DNA of 64,000 nt from Pseudomonas sp. DTU12.3 (GCF_004124275.1 NZ_CP027218.1:3661501-3725500); one strand, 5' to 3'; shown: positions 8,538-16,972, counted from the stretch's first letter. Numbers and translations are program-made. The notes: generated by a model not told the origin, from the letters alone.

Positions 8538-9273
8538 ACTTGATTGCCCGGTGTGCCGGGTGCGGTTGCAGGGTTATGTGGATCAGGAGCTTGAGCCCGC
8601 GTTGGCTGCGGAGGTGGCGGCGCATTTGGCTGCGTGTGCGCAATGCGCGCAGGTGTGTGAAGAGGTGAAAGCGCTAAAGGTCAGCGTGAAGCGCCATGCC
8701 GCGTATTACCCGGCGCCGGCATCGTTGGCCGCCAGTCTCTTTCCACCTGAAGCGCCGCCGATTGGCTTGATGGAACGCTGGCGCAAATGGTTCGCCCCAG
8801 CTTTTTCCGCGACAGCGTTAGCGTTGGCGGTGATGCTTTACGTCGCCACGCCGGGCAGCGAACAACCGTTGATGGACGAAGCCGTCTCCAGCCACGTGCG
8901 CTCGCTGATGGGCGAACACCTCAACGACGTCGTCTCCTCCGACCGCCACACTGTCAAACCGTGGTTCACCGGCAAACTCGACTTCTCGCCGCCAGTGTTC
9001 GACTACGCGGCGCAAGGTTTCCCGCTGCTGGGCGGCCGCCTCGACTACCTGCAACACCAAACCGCAGCAGCGCTCAGCTATGGCCACGCCAAGCACATCA
9101 TCAACGTCTTCATCCTGCCGACTCCCGACGCTGACAAACCGCAGCGAGCCCAATCCATTCGCGGCTTCAACGTCGTCTCGTGGCAAACCAACCACATGCG
9201 CTACGTCCTCGTCTCCGACGTAGAAAGAGGCGAACTGCAAACCCTCAGCCAACTCCTGCAACCCCCCCCTTAA
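8530..9273 (+). CDS. membrane zinc anti-sigma factor
   Basis: A 247-residue anti-sigma factor. The N-terminal zinc-binding (ZAS/zf-HC2) domain shows Cys6, Cys9, His32, Cys36 and Cys39, the HxxxCxxC pattern being in AHLAACAQC. A transmembrane helix lies near residues 88-107 (TALALAVMLYVAT), leaving a periplasmic domain of about 140 residues. It would hold the ECF sigma factor at the inner membrane and release it on an envelope or oxidative signal, by analogy with ChrR/RsrA-like ZAS proteins. It overlaps the sigma gene by 8 bases. Confidence 0.92.
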   Translation: MNELDCPVCRVRLQGYVDQELEPALAAEVAAHLAACAQCAQVCEEVKALKVSVKRHAAYYPAPASLAASLFPPEAPPIGLMERWRKWFAPAFSATALALAVMLYVATPGSEQPLMDEAVSSHVRSLMGEHLNDVVSSDRHTVKPWFTGKLDFSPPVFDYAAQGFPLLGGRLDYLQHQTAAALSYGHAKHIINVFILPTPDADKPQRAQSIRGFNVVSWQTNHMRYVLVSDVERGELQTLSQLLQPPP

Positions 9274-9328
9274 CCCACATCCCAAACTTTTTTGCGCCGA
9301 ACCACAAACCCCGAACCAACCCAAATCC

Positions 9329-9811
9329 CTGTAGGAGTGAGCCTGCTCGCGATAGCGGTGGGACAGTCAAAAAAGAAGTTGGCTGGACGGACGCCATCGC
9401 GAGCAGGCTCACTCCTACAGGGGGTTGCGTGTTTGCCCAGGCTCTAAGCACGCAGCGGACACTGTGGGAGCTGGCTTGCCAGCGAAGGCGTCGGCCCAGC
9501 TAGCAACGATGTCGATAGACCCACCGTCATCGCTAGCAAGCTAGCTCCCACAGTTTTTGTGCCCGAACCGCAAACCCCGCGCCACCCCAGATCCCTGTAG
9601 GAGTGAGCCTGCTCGCGATAGCGGTGGGACAGTCAAAAAAGAGGTTGGCTGGACGGACGCCATCGCGAGCAGGCTCACTCCTACAGGGTTTGCGTGTTTG
9701 CCCAGGCTCTAAGCACGCAGCGGACACTGTGGGAGCTGGCTTGCCAGCGAAGGCGTCCGCCCATCCAGCAACGATGTCGATAGACCCACCGCTATCGCTA
9801 GCAAGCCAGCT
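9329..9811. repeat. tandemly duplicated REPIN array, family B, right end interrupted by an IS
   Basis: Four REP pairs of a second family (arms like GTAGGAGTGAGCCTGCTCGC and GTGGGAGCTGGCTTGCCAGC) lie at 9329-9420, 9461-9554, 9595-9686 and 9726-9811. The first two and the second two are near copies at a period of about 266 bases, including the non-REP spacer with GCTCTAAGCACGCAGCGGAC. The fourth pair stops after GCAAGCCAGCT, where the IS110 element begins. The 9274-9328 stretch before it shows nothing else. Confidence 0.92.
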
Positions 9812-10016
9812 TGTATGCTGGGACTTGAAGGGAGGAGGAGGGACAAAGCCAGATTCTGACTGTTGACGCAGTACAGATCCGTGGGAGATTTCGCCCCTCC
9901 TCCTTTCACCCAAGCGCCGATAAAGAATGCATCTGGCCAGGACCGACGATAGGAACAAGCCTGCGCCCCTGGGTGAGCCCTTCAAGTGTTCAAAACCATA
10001 TCTCGGGGGATGTTCA
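9812..10016 (+). ncRNA. candidate bridge RNA of IS copy A
   Basis: The leader before the recombinase contains AAGCCAG at 9846-9852, identical to the seven target bases just left of the CT core. It also contains GTGGGAG at 9881-9887, the reverse complement of CTCCCAC at and right of the core. Between them ACTG/CAGT can form a stem, so the two would flank a hairpin as in the IS621 target loop. Further on, AGAAT (9924-9928) equals the element's right-end bases before CT. ACAAG (9955-9959) is the reverse complement of CTTGT at the left end, fitting a donor loop. Expression is not shown. Confidence 0.72.
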
Positions 10017-10964
10017 ATGGCAATGCCGGTTTCTGTCGTAAAGCCTATTGTGGGCGTGGATGTCGCCAAGAATGAACTGGTCATCTATCAGGCCGAGCTG
10101 GATCTGCTCGAGACTATTTCCAATGACAAGACAGCCATCAAAAAATGGCTGAAAGCCTTGCCTGCACCTGTTGATTTGGCTATCGAATCGACCAACATCT
10201 ATCACCTGGCGTTCGCCGATCTGGCCCATGAAGCCGGGTGCACGATTTACATGGTCGATGGCTACGCGTTGAGTCATTACCGAATAGGGGTGAAAGTTCG
10301 CGCCAAAACCGATGCGCTGGACGCCAAGCTGCTCGCTCGTTATCTAAAAAACGAATACGAAGAGCTTCATCCTTGGATCCCGCCATCGCCTTTATATCGC
10401 CGCCTTCTGAGCCTTTTCCGCCGTCGTGCAGCGCTGGTTCAGGCACGGGTTGGTCTGGTGCAAAGCTGGGCGAATGAACCGCTGCTCAAAAGCGCGTTTG
10501 CTGAGCAAGTGGCCTCAATGCAGAGGCTCGAAACATTGGTCGAGAAGATGATCAACGATCAATTAAAAGAGGCTGGGCTGCTCGCAGATCTGAAGCGCTG
10601 CACAAAAGTTGAAGGTATTGGTTTTTTGACCGGAGCCCGTTTGATCGCAACATTTCAGCGGGGCGACTTCAAAAACGCGGATGCATTTATTGCGTTTTTG
10701 GGGATGGATTTGCGCGTGTCGCAGTCAGGACAAAAGGACGGTCGCCGGAGCCTGACCAAACGCGGAGACCCAGAGGCCCGGCGACTGCTCCATAACGCAG
10801 CCATGTCGGCCAGCCGTACACCGGCTTGGAAAAGCTTCTACGAGGAGCAAAGAAACCGTGGGTTCAGTACGACACAGGCGCTGGTGATATTGGCTCGCAA
10901 GCTTGCGCGAGTCGTATTCGCGCTGCTGAAGGGGCAAAGCGAATACCAGCCGAAGGGAGGTTGA
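10017..10964 (+). CDS. IS110 family transposase (copy A)
   Basis: A 315-residue IS110 recombinase. The N-terminal RuvC-like DEDD domain shows Asp15 (VGVDVAK), Glu57 (AIESTN), Asp99 and Asp102 (KTDALDAK). The C-terminal IS116/IS110/IS902 domain follows a coiled middle section and contains GMDLRVSQSGQKDGRRSLTK, with Ser235 or Ser237 as the probable catalytic serine. The frame is open 30 codons further upstream into the leader, but MAMPVSVVKP is the family-like start. The reading frame is complete and is identical in protein sequence to copy B, so the element is recent and probably active. Confidence 0.95.
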   Translation: MAMPVSVVKPIVGVDVAKNELVIYQAELDLLETISNDKTAIKKWLKALPAPVDLAIESTNIYHLAFADLAHEAGCTIYMVDGYALSHYRIGVKVRAKTDALDAKLLARYLKNEYEELHPWIPPSPLYRRLLSLFRRRAALVQARVGLVQSWANEPLLKSAFAEQVASMQRLETLVEKMINDQLKEAGLLADLKRCTKVEGIGFLTGARLIATFQRGDFKNADAFIAFLGMDLRVSQSGQKDGRRSLTKRGDPEARRLLHNAAMSASRTPAWKSFYEEQRNRGFSTTQALVILARKLARVVFALLKGQSEYQPKGG

Positions 10965-10989
10965 GGGCTTCCCCTCAACCATAGAATCT

Positions 10990-11177
10990 CCCACAGTGTC
11001 CGCTGCGTGCTTAGAGCCTGGGCAAACACGCAACCCCCTGTAGGAGTGAGCCCGCTCGCGATGGCGTCCGTCCAGCCAACTTCTTTTTTGACTGTCCTAC
11101 CGCTATCGCGAGCAGGCTCACTCCTAAAGGGATCTGGGGTGGCGCGGGGTTTGTGGTTCGGGCACAAAAACTGTGGG
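10990..11177. repeat. REPIN array segment lying inverted between the two IS copies
   Basis: These 188 bases are the reverse complement of the array unit upstream: read on the minus strand they run CCCACAGTTTTTGTGCCCG through a family B REP pair to CACGCAGCGGACACTGTGGG. If flipped, both IS insertions would have correctly continuing REP targets on each side. Confidence 0.9.
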
Positions 11178-11202
11178 AGATTCTATGGTTGAGGGGAAGC
11201 CC

Positions 11203-12150
11203 TCAACCTCCCTTCGGCTGGTATTCGCTTTGCCCCTTCAGCAGCGCGAATACGACTCGCGCAAGCTTGCGAGCCAATATCACCAGCGCCTGTGTCGTAC
11301 TGAACCCACGGTTTCTTTGCTCCTCGTAGAAGCTTTTCCAAGCCGGTGTACGGCTGGCCGACATGGCTGCGTTATGGAGCAGTCGCCGGGCCTCTGGGTC
11401 TCCGCGTTTGGTCAGGCTCCGGCGACCGTCCTTTTGTCCTGACTGCGACACGCGCAAATCCATCCCCAAAAACGCAATAAATGCATCCGCGTTTTTGAAG
11501 TCGCCCCGCTGAAATGTTGCGATCAAACGGGCTCCGGTCAAAAAACCAATACCTTCAACTTTTGTGCAGCGCTTCAGATCTGCGAGCAGCCCAGCCTCTT
11601 TTAATTGATCGTTGATCATCTTCTCGACCAATGTTTCGAGCCTCTGCATTGAGGCCACTTGCTCAGCAAACGCGCTTTTGAGCAGCGGTTCATTCGCCCA
11701 GCTTTGCACCAGACCAACCCGTGCCTGAACCAGCGCTGCACGACGGCGGAAAAGGCTCAGAAGGCGGCGATATAAAGGCGATGGCGGGATCCAAGGATGA
11801 AGCTCTTCGTATTCGTTTTTTAGATAACGAGCGAGCAGCTTGGCGTCCAGCGCATCGGTTTTGGCGCGAACTTTCACCCCTATTCGGTAATGACTCAACG
11901 CGTAGCCATCGACCATGTAAATCGTGCACCCGGCTTCATGGGCCAGATCGGCGAACGCCAGGTGATAGATGTTGGTCGATTCGATAGCCAAATCAACAGG
12001 TGCAGGCAAGGCTTTCAGCCATTTTTTGATGGCTGTCTTGTCATTGGAAATAGTCTCGAGCAGATCCAGCTCGGCCTGATAGATGACCAGTTCATTCTTG
12101 GCGACATCCACGCCCACAATAGGCTTTACGACAGAAACCGGCATTGCCAT
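11203..12150 (-). CDS. IS110 family transposase (copy B)
   Basis: A 315-residue protein identical to the copy A recombinase, with the complete DEDD residues (Asp15, Glu57, Asp99, Asp102) and C-terminal serine domain. Start chosen at the MAMPVSVVKP methionine as for copy A. Two intact identical copies 240 bases apart, in inverted orientation, provide long homology for inversion of the DNA between them. Confidence 0.95.
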   Translation of the reverse strand: MAMPVSVVKPIVGVDVAKNELVIYQAELDLLETISNDKTAIKKWLKALPAPVDLAIESTNIYHLAFADLAHEAGCTIYMVDGYALSHYRIGVKVRAKTDALDAKLLARYLKNEYEELHPWIPPSPLYRRLLSLFRRRAALVQARVGLVQSWANEPLLKSAFAEQVASMQRLETLVEKMINDQLKEAGLLADLKRCTKVEGIGFLTGARLIATFQRGDFKNADAFIAFLGMDLRVSQSGQKDGRRSLTKRGDPEARRLLHNAAMSASRTPAWKSFYEEQRNRGFSTTQALVILARKLARVVFALLKGQSEYQPKGG

Positions 12151-12355
12151 TGAACATCCCCCGAGATATGGTTTTGAACACTTGAAGGGCTCACCCAGGG
12201 GCGCAGGCTTGTTCCTATCGTCGGTCCTGGCCAGATGCATTCTTTATCGGCGCTTGGGTGAAAGGAGGAGGGGCGAAATCTCCCACGGATCTGTACTGCG
12301 TCAACAGTCAGAATCTGGCTTTGTCCCTCCTCCTCCCTTCAAGTCCCAGCATACA
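12151..12355 (-). ncRNA. candidate bridge RNA of IS copy B
   Basis: The minus-strand leader of copy B repeats the copy A leader, including the AAGCCAG and GTGGGAG segments that match the two halves of the interrupted REP. Its insertion site is the same REP motif read on the other strand, as expected if one guide specified both insertions. Confidence 0.68.
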
Positions 12356-12705
12356 AGCTGGCTTGCCAGCGATGGCGTCGTGTCAGGCAACGGTTGGCTA
12401 TATGACCCACCGCATTCGCGAGCAAGCCAGCTCCCACAATGATCTCGGCGTTGCTGGAGATCTCGGTCTTCACACAAAAACCTGTAGGAGTGAGCCTGCT
12501 CGCGATGGCGTGGTGTCAGGCAACTGGTTGGCTATATGACCCACCGCATTCGCGAGCACGCCCGCTCCCACAGGGATCTCGGAGCTACTGAATATCTCGG
12601 TTTTCACACAAAACCTGTGGGAGCGGGCTTGCTCGCGAATGCGCGGGGTCATTCAGCGGTGATGTGACTGATACACCGCTATCGCGAGCAGGCTCGCTCC
12701 TACAG
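12356..12705. repeat. REPIN array, three family B pairs
   Basis: REP pairs lie at 12356-12439 (its left arm starts at the IS junction), 12482-12573 and 12615-12705. Arms alternate between GTAGGAGTGAGCCTGCTCGC and GTGGGAGCGGGCTTGCTCGC types. Spacers share GATCTCGG and TTCACACAAAACCTGT stretches, suggesting duplication here too. No gene is visible between the IS and the EAL gene. Confidence 0.9.
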
Positions 12706-12831
12706 GGGATCGTGGGTCGGCAGTTATGTTGATCTGCGGCAATATTTGCCCGCCGCCGCAGCCGTATTCTGGTGTGGCTGGAAACAGCCGTGCTGTGCGC
12801 ACGTCACAGGCCTTTTGGCCAAGGTGGCGCC

Positions 12832-14418
12832 ATGAACAAAAAACGCATTGTCTGGGGGAGCATTCTCCTGGGCCTTCCGTGTGTCTTGCTTCCGGTACTT
12901 TTGATGGGTTACGTCGCCTGGATGTTGAATCTGGCGTCGGCCCAGCAACGTCTGGAAACCCTTGCAGCCGTGGCGTCCAGTCGCGCCAACGGGACGTTTC
13001 AGGAAGCCGCAGGGGCGCTGAAAAGCATCGCCGGTTCGCACCTCGCGCCCTGCACGCCCGCGAGCATCGACGAGATGCGTCTGCTGACGATCAATACCTT
13101 TTCCGTGAAATCGGTCGGCTATGTCGAAGAAGAGGTGTATGCCTGCGGTTCGTGGGGCCCGGTCGGTCAACACGCAGCGCCTTGGCGCGAGGACTTCACC
13201 ACGTCCGACGGCGTGCGCGTATCCCTCGGCGTGCAGTCGCGCATCGTCCCGGCGAAACCGATGATGGCGCTGCAATACGCAGCGTTCAATGTGCTGGTCG
13301 ATCCCGAGCAGTTTCTGCACGTGATGCTCGAAGACGACTTGCACCTGGCGGTCGGCACCGCTGCCGGCCAACTGGTCAGCGTCTCGCGACCGGGCGCGGA
13401 ACACTTTCTCAGCCGCGTGCATTCCGGTTCGCATTCGGCGCTGGAGGAAGGTTACCTGTATACCCTCGTGCACAGCGGCGACTGGGTGGCCATCGCCGCC
13501 CTGTCGCGGCATGAATTGATGCAGGGCCTGTTGCGCCGCGAAATGCTCTTGTTGCCCATCGGCGGGCTGTTCGCCGGGATGTTGGTGTTGATGATCGTCC
13601 GGCGCACCCGTCAACGTTTGTCGCCGCTGGCCGAGCTGAAACTGGCGGTGCGCAATCGCGAGTTCGTCGTTCACTATCAACCGATCGTCAGCCTCGACGA
13701 TGGCGCCTGGGTCGGCGCGGAAGCACTGGTGCGCTGGCAACATCCGGACGGCAGCCTGGTGCGCCCGGATACCTTTATTCCTTTGGCGGAACACAGTGGT
13801 CTGATCCTGCCGATCACCGACCAAGTGATCGATTCGGTGATGCGCGACCTCGGCCCGCTACTGGTCAAGGATCGCAGCCTGCACGTGGCGATCAACCTGG
13901 CGGCCAAGGACGTCAGCAGCGGCCGTTTCCTGCCGAAACTCGAAGCGGCGCTGCGCCAGGCCAATGTGCAGCAGAAGCAGATCTGGCTGGAAGCGACCGA
14001 GCGCGGTTTTGTCGAGATCGACTCGGCGCGCACCACGGTCAATCATGCCCGAGAGCTGGGTTATCTGGCCGCGATCGACGATTTCGGCACCGGTTTCTCC
14101 AGCCTTCAGCACTTGCAACAACTGCCGCTGGACGTGCTGAAGATCGACAAGTCGTTCGTCGACAACATCGATCAGGATGCCGCGACCGGTTCGGTGACGT
14201 CGCACATCATCGAAATGGCCAAGAGCCTGCGTCTGCAGATTGTCGCCGAAGGCATCGAGACCGAGGCGCAGGCGGATTATCTGCGCGGGCGTGGCGTGCA
14301 CTTTGGCCAGGGCTGGCTGTTCGGCAAACCGATGGCCGCCGAGGAGTTTCTACGCGTCTATGGGGAACGCATGAGTGTGCTCAGCGAGCAGAATGCGCAG
14401 GAACCGGCGGTCTGCTGA
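12832..14418 (+). CDS. membrane CSS-motif/EAL-domain c-di-GMP phosphodiesterase
   Basis: A 528-residue protein with two transmembrane helices (about 8-30 and 240-262) bracketing a periplasmic CSS-motif-type sensor, and a cytoplasmic EAL domain (about 285-515). Catalytic motifs look intact: AEALVRW, INLAAKD, EATE, IDDFGTGFSSL, KIDKSF, AEGIE and GWLFGKP. It probably hydrolyses c-di-GMP in response to a periplasmic redox or disulfide state, as described for this class. Cysteines appear in the sensor (APCTP, YACGSW). Two earlier in-frame starts are less likely because MNKKRIVWGS begins directly before the first helix. It stands alone after the REPIN array. Confidence 0.9.
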   Translation: MNKKRIVWGSILLGLPCVLLPVLLMGYVAWMLNLASAQQRLETLAAVASSRANGTFQEAAGALKSIAGSHLAPCTPASIDEMRLLTINTFSVKSVGYVEEEVYACGSWGPVGQHAAPWREDFTTSDGVRVSLGVQSRIVPAKPMMALQYAAFNVLVDPEQFLHVMLEDDLHLAVGTAAGQLVSVSRPGAEHFLSRVHSGSHSALEEGYLYTLVHSGDWVAIAALSRHELMQGLLRREMLLLPIGGLFAGMLVLMIVRRTRQRLSPLAELKLAVRNREFVVHYQPIVSLDDGAWVGAEALVRWQHPDGSLVRPDTFIPLAEHSGLILPITDQVIDSVMRDLGPLLVKDRSLHVAINLAAKDVSSGRFLPKLEAALRQANVQQKQIWLEATERGFVEIDSARTTVNHARELGYLAAIDDFGTGFSSLQHLQQLPLDVLKIDKSFVDNIDQDAATGSVTSHIIEMAKSLRLQIVAEGIETEAQADYLRGRGVHFGQGWLFGKPMAAEEFLRVYGERMSVLSEQNAQEPAVC

Positions 14419-14516
14419 GGCGAGCAGATCAAGCACTCAGCATTTTGCGCATCAACACTCGGGCAAACCCATCCTCGGTCGCGAGCAGGCGCACAACATG
14501 CGTTACCAACAGCAGC

Positions 14517-14753
14517 TTAGCGTACCTGGTTTTTCACCTGAATCTGCGTCAGCCCTACCCGCTCAGCCTGTTCGAGGATTTGCTCGGGCGTCGAATCCGC
14601 CGTGGGCATGATCAGGCTGTTTTCGGCATCGCCCAGATGCAGCTCTAGCAGATGCATAGCGGCCTCGTGCTGGGCCAATTGTGGTTGCTTGAGTTCGAGC
14701 AGATGAGTGCGCGGTTCGTTGTTGAAGCGGTATTCGATCAGGTATTTGTACAT
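14517..14753 (-). CDS. small hypothetical protein (78 aa)
   Basis: A 78-residue soluble protein beginning MYKYLIEYRFNNEPRTHLLE and ending in VGLTQIQVKNQ. It has no signal peptide or membrane segment. I do not recognise a named family, but codon use is normal for the region and the start is preceded by a GGAGAAG ribosome site. A longer start ten codons upstream is possible but less likely. It diverges from the tspO gene. Confidence 0.65.
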   Translation of the reverse strand: MYKYLIEYRFNNEPRTHLLELKQPQLAQHEAAMHLLELHLGDAENSLIMPTADSTPEQILEQAERVGLTQIQVKNQVR

Positions 14754-14791
14754 GGTCTTCTCCGTGGCTGAAGTTGAAGGCACTGATTATC

Positions 14792-14803
14792 CTGACGCGT
14801 CAG
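14792..14803. promoter_or_regulatory. 12-base perfect palindrome
   Basis: CTGACGCGTCAG lies in the divergent region between the small hypothetical gene and tspO. It could be a binding site for a dimeric regulator; none is identified. Confidence 0.3.
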
Positions 14804-14931
14804 TCAGTTTTTTAGTTCAACTGCATCTCGCCCCGAACAGAGAAAAGCGCGGCGCTGAGGCAAACTTTTCGCGTCGGCCGGCTGTCCTCTTCTTACACTC
14901 CCAACAAGCTGATCACAGCTAAGGACTGGCG

Positions 14932-15372
14932 ATGACCTTTTTCATTTTCCTTTTGGCCTGCGCTGCGGCGGCCACCACTGGCGTGATGTTCAAACCGGGG
15001 CCTTGGTACGAATCGCTGGTAAAACCGCGCTTCACCCCGCCGAATTGGGCGTTTCCCGTGGCCTGGACGATTATCTACCTGTTGCTGGCGTGGGCCGGTT
15101 ATCGCTTGAGCCTGATCCCTGGCAGTCAGACCGTGCTGGCGTTATGGGCGGCGCAGATTGCCCTGAACACGCTGTGGACGCCGGTGTTTTTCGGCGCGCA
15201 TCAGGTGTTCGCCGCGATGGTGATCCTCACGTTGCTGTGGCTGGTGGTGGCCGCGATGGTGGTGCTGGCGTTGCAACTGGACCTGATCACTGGCCTGATC
15301 CTGTTTCCGTACCTGGCGTGGTTGTGCGTTGCCGCCGCGTTGAATTTCTCCATCCTGCTCAAGAACCGCTGA
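14932..15372 (+). CDS. tspO: TspO/MBR family tryptophan-rich sensory protein
   Basis: A 146-residue integral membrane protein with five hydrophobic helices. Family landmarks are visible: PGPWYESLVKPRFTPPNW in the first loop, FPVAWTIIYLLLAWAGY in helix 2, and ALNTLWTPVFFG. Bacterial TspO proteins bind tetrapyrroles and modulate stress or porphyrin traffic at the membrane; the role here is inferred from the family. Its stop codon overlaps the start of the next gene, an HSL-type hydrolase (TGATG), so the two are translationally coupled. Confidence 0.93.
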   Translation: MTFFIFLLACAAAATTGVMFKPGPWYESLVKPRFTPPNWAFPVAWTIIYLLLAWAGYRLSLIPGSQTVLALWAAQIALNTLWTPVFFGAHQVFAAMVILTLLWLVVAAMVVLALQLDLITGLILFPYLAWLCVAAALNFSILLKNR

Positions 15373-16352
15373 TGACTGATTCCAACTGGGGTAGCGCAAC
15401 ACCGTGGCCACAGGGCGAGCGCGAGTTGGCGCAGGTGCGCGCGTTCAACAGGAAACTCGCCTGGCTGCCGCGCTTCAAGATCCGCAATCGCCTCACGCCT
15501 CGGCTGATCCAGGCGCTGCTGCGCGCCAGCCAGATCGGCGGTGCGGGCAAGTTGCGCAGGCACGGGCTGACAGCTGAGCGGAAAATATACGGCGCGGTGC
15601 CCGTGCGGATCATTCGGCCGCAAGGCCAGGCCAAAGGCGTGGTGCTGGATTTTCACGGTGGCGGCTGGGTGATCGGCAATGCGCAGATGAACGACAACTT
15701 CAACATTGCCATGGTCAATACCTGCGAGGTCACGGTGGTCTCGGTCGATTACCGGCTGGCCGTGTCGACGCCGATTGAAGGCTTGCTGGACGATTGCCTG
15801 TGCGCCGCTCGCGGGTTGTTGAGCGATGCCGAATTTGCCGGTCTGCCGGTGATCGTCGTCGGTGAATCGGCGGGCGGTCATCTGGCCGCAGCGACGTTGC
15901 TGGCGCTGAAATCATCGCCCGATCTGCTGCAACGGATCAGCGGGGCGCTGTTGTATTACGGCGTCTACGATCTGAGCGGCACGCCAAGTGTGCACGCCGC
16001 ACCGCCGCAGACGCTGGTGCTGGACGGCCCCGGCATGGTCACGGCACTGCGTCTGCTCACGCCGGACTTGAGTGATGAACAACGTCAGCAGCCCCCGCTG
16101 TCGCCGCTGTATGGCGATTTCAGCGACTTCCCGCCGGCGCTGATGTTTGCTGGCGAACTCGATCCACTGCGCGACGACACCCTCGAACTGGCAGAGCGCT
16201 GGCGGCAATCGGCGCCGGTCGAGATGTACCTGCTGCCCTCCTCGCCTCACGGCTTTATCCACTTTCCGACGGCGTTTGCCGAAAGCGTTTTGGCTTACAG
16301 TCGCCAGTGGATCACCGCACGCATCGACGCACACGTTCTCAACCGCAAATAA
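15372..16352 (+). CDS. HSL-family alpha/beta hydrolase (lipase/esterase)
   Basis: A 326-residue alpha/beta-hydrolase fold-3 enzyme. The oxyanion motif HGGGW (in DFHGGGWVIG) and nucleophile motif GESAGGH identify the hormone-sensitive-lipase-like family. The acid is probably in GELDPLRDD and the histidine in SSPHGF. It is cytoplasmic, without a signal peptide, and acts on short-chain esters in most relatives. The start overlaps the tspO stop by one base, and the 3' end runs 14 bases into the convergent TetR gene. This start is preferred over any upstream one because the frame upstream is only the shadow of tspO. Confidence 0.88.
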   Translation: MTDSNWGSATPWPQGERELAQVRAFNRKLAWLPRFKIRNRLTPRLIQALLRASQIGGAGKLRRHGLTAERKIYGAVPVRIIRPQGQAKGVVLDFHGGGWVIGNAQMNDNFNIAMVNTCEVTVVSVDYRLAVSTPIEGLLDDCLCAARGLLSDAEFAGLPVIVVGESAGGHLAAATLLALKSSPDLLQRISGALLYYGVYDLSGTPSVHAAPPQTLVLDGPGMVTALRLLTPDLSDEQRQQPPLSPLYGDFSDFPPALMFAGELDPLRDDTLELAERWRQSAPVEMYLLPSSPHGFIHFPTAFAESVLAYSRQWITARIDAHVLNRK

Positions 16353-16962
16353 CCTTGATGGCATCGCCGGCCAGCCCCGCCAACTCGTCACGGGATTTAC
16401 CCGCGCGCGCGCGAATCGAGATGCTGTGCAATAGCGAGGAGATCAGCACCGCCAGCGCCGCAGGATTGCTGTCGGTTTTCAGCTCGCCGGCATCAATTGC
16501 GGTTTGCAGGCGTTTTTCAAGATCGGCATCGAGCTGGCTCAGCCTGGCTGACAGCACATTACGGATTTCCGGGTCCTCGACGGCTTCGGTTGTTGCCGTG
16601 CCGATGGCAAAACAGCCGCGTGGCTGCCCGTCACCGGAAAAATAGATCGCTAACTGCCCTTCATAAAAACCGCTCAGTGCCTGCGCCAACGTCAGGCTGC
16701 TGTCAGTCAATGCCGCCTGCATGGCGGCATGCGCGGTAGCCCAATATTGATCGAGCGCCTTTATATAGAGCGCGTGCTTGTCGCCGAACGCGGCGTACAG
16801 GCTCGGACGATTCATCCCCGCTGCGCTGGCGATGCTGTCCAGCGACGCACCGGAATAACCGGTATTCCAGAACACTCCCAGTGCCTGTTGCAACGCTGTT
16901 TGCGGGTCGTAGGCGCGTGGACGGCCACGCCCTTTTGCTGCTGTCGGTTTATTTTGTGCCAT
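16339..16962 (-). CDS. TetR family transcriptional regulator
   Basis: A 207-residue TetR regulator. The N-terminal HTH lies at about residues 20-65 (GASLDSIASAAGMNRPSLYAAFGDKHALY), followed by an all-helical ligand domain of the TetR_C type. A basic N-terminal tail (KGRGRPRAYD) is typical of AefR-like members. It diverges from a three-gene multidrug efflux operon and very likely represses it; the 268-base gap contains palindromic elements. Its 3' end overlaps the convergent hydrolase by 14 bases. Confidence 0.92.
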   Translation of the reverse strand: MAQNKPTAAKGRGRPRAYDPQTALQQALGVFWNTGYSGASLDSIASAAGMNRPSLYAAFGDKHALYIKALDQYWATAHAAMQAALTDSSLTLAQALSGFYEGQLAIYFSGDGQPRGCFAIGTATTEAVEDPEIRNVLSARLSQLDADLEKRLQTAIDAGELKTDSNPAALAVLISSLLHSISIRARAGKSRDELAGLAGDAIKVICG

Positions 16963-16972
16963 CTCGTATAAA

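Larger units (their letters stand above)
9812..10989 (+). mobile_element. IS110-group insertion sequence, copy A
   Basis: Comparison with copy B fixes the ends: 1178 bases, from TGTATGCTGGG at the left to CATAGAATCT at the right. It is inserted in a REP between GCAAGCCAG-CT and CT-CCCACAG, so the dinucleotide CT appears at both junctions, as in REP-targeting IS110 elements such as IS621. There are no terminal inverted repeats or longer target duplication. It has a 205-base leader and only 25 bases after the transposase stop, the IS110 (not IS1111) layout. Confidence 0.92.
11178..12355 (-). mobile_element. IS110-group insertion sequence, copy B (inverted)
   Basis: The same 1178-base element as copy A on the opposite strand. 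Its left end (TGTATGCTGGG on the minus strand) abuts GCAAGCCAG-CT of a REP at 12356-12365, and its right end gives AGAATCT-CCCACAG across 11178. The CT core is again present at both junctions. The transposase is identical in sequence to that of copy A, and both ends match where compared by eye. Confidence 0.92.

Noticed and set aside
9329..12705. Possible CRISPR array in the repeat-rich region
   Set aside because: Repeats are palindromic REP pairs with related spacers, unequal spacing, and no cas genes; they are REPINs.
12356..12705. RAYT transposase expected near REPINs
   Set aside because: No RAYT (Y1 tyrosine transposase) frame lies in the window; the nearby transposases are IS110 DEDD enzymes.
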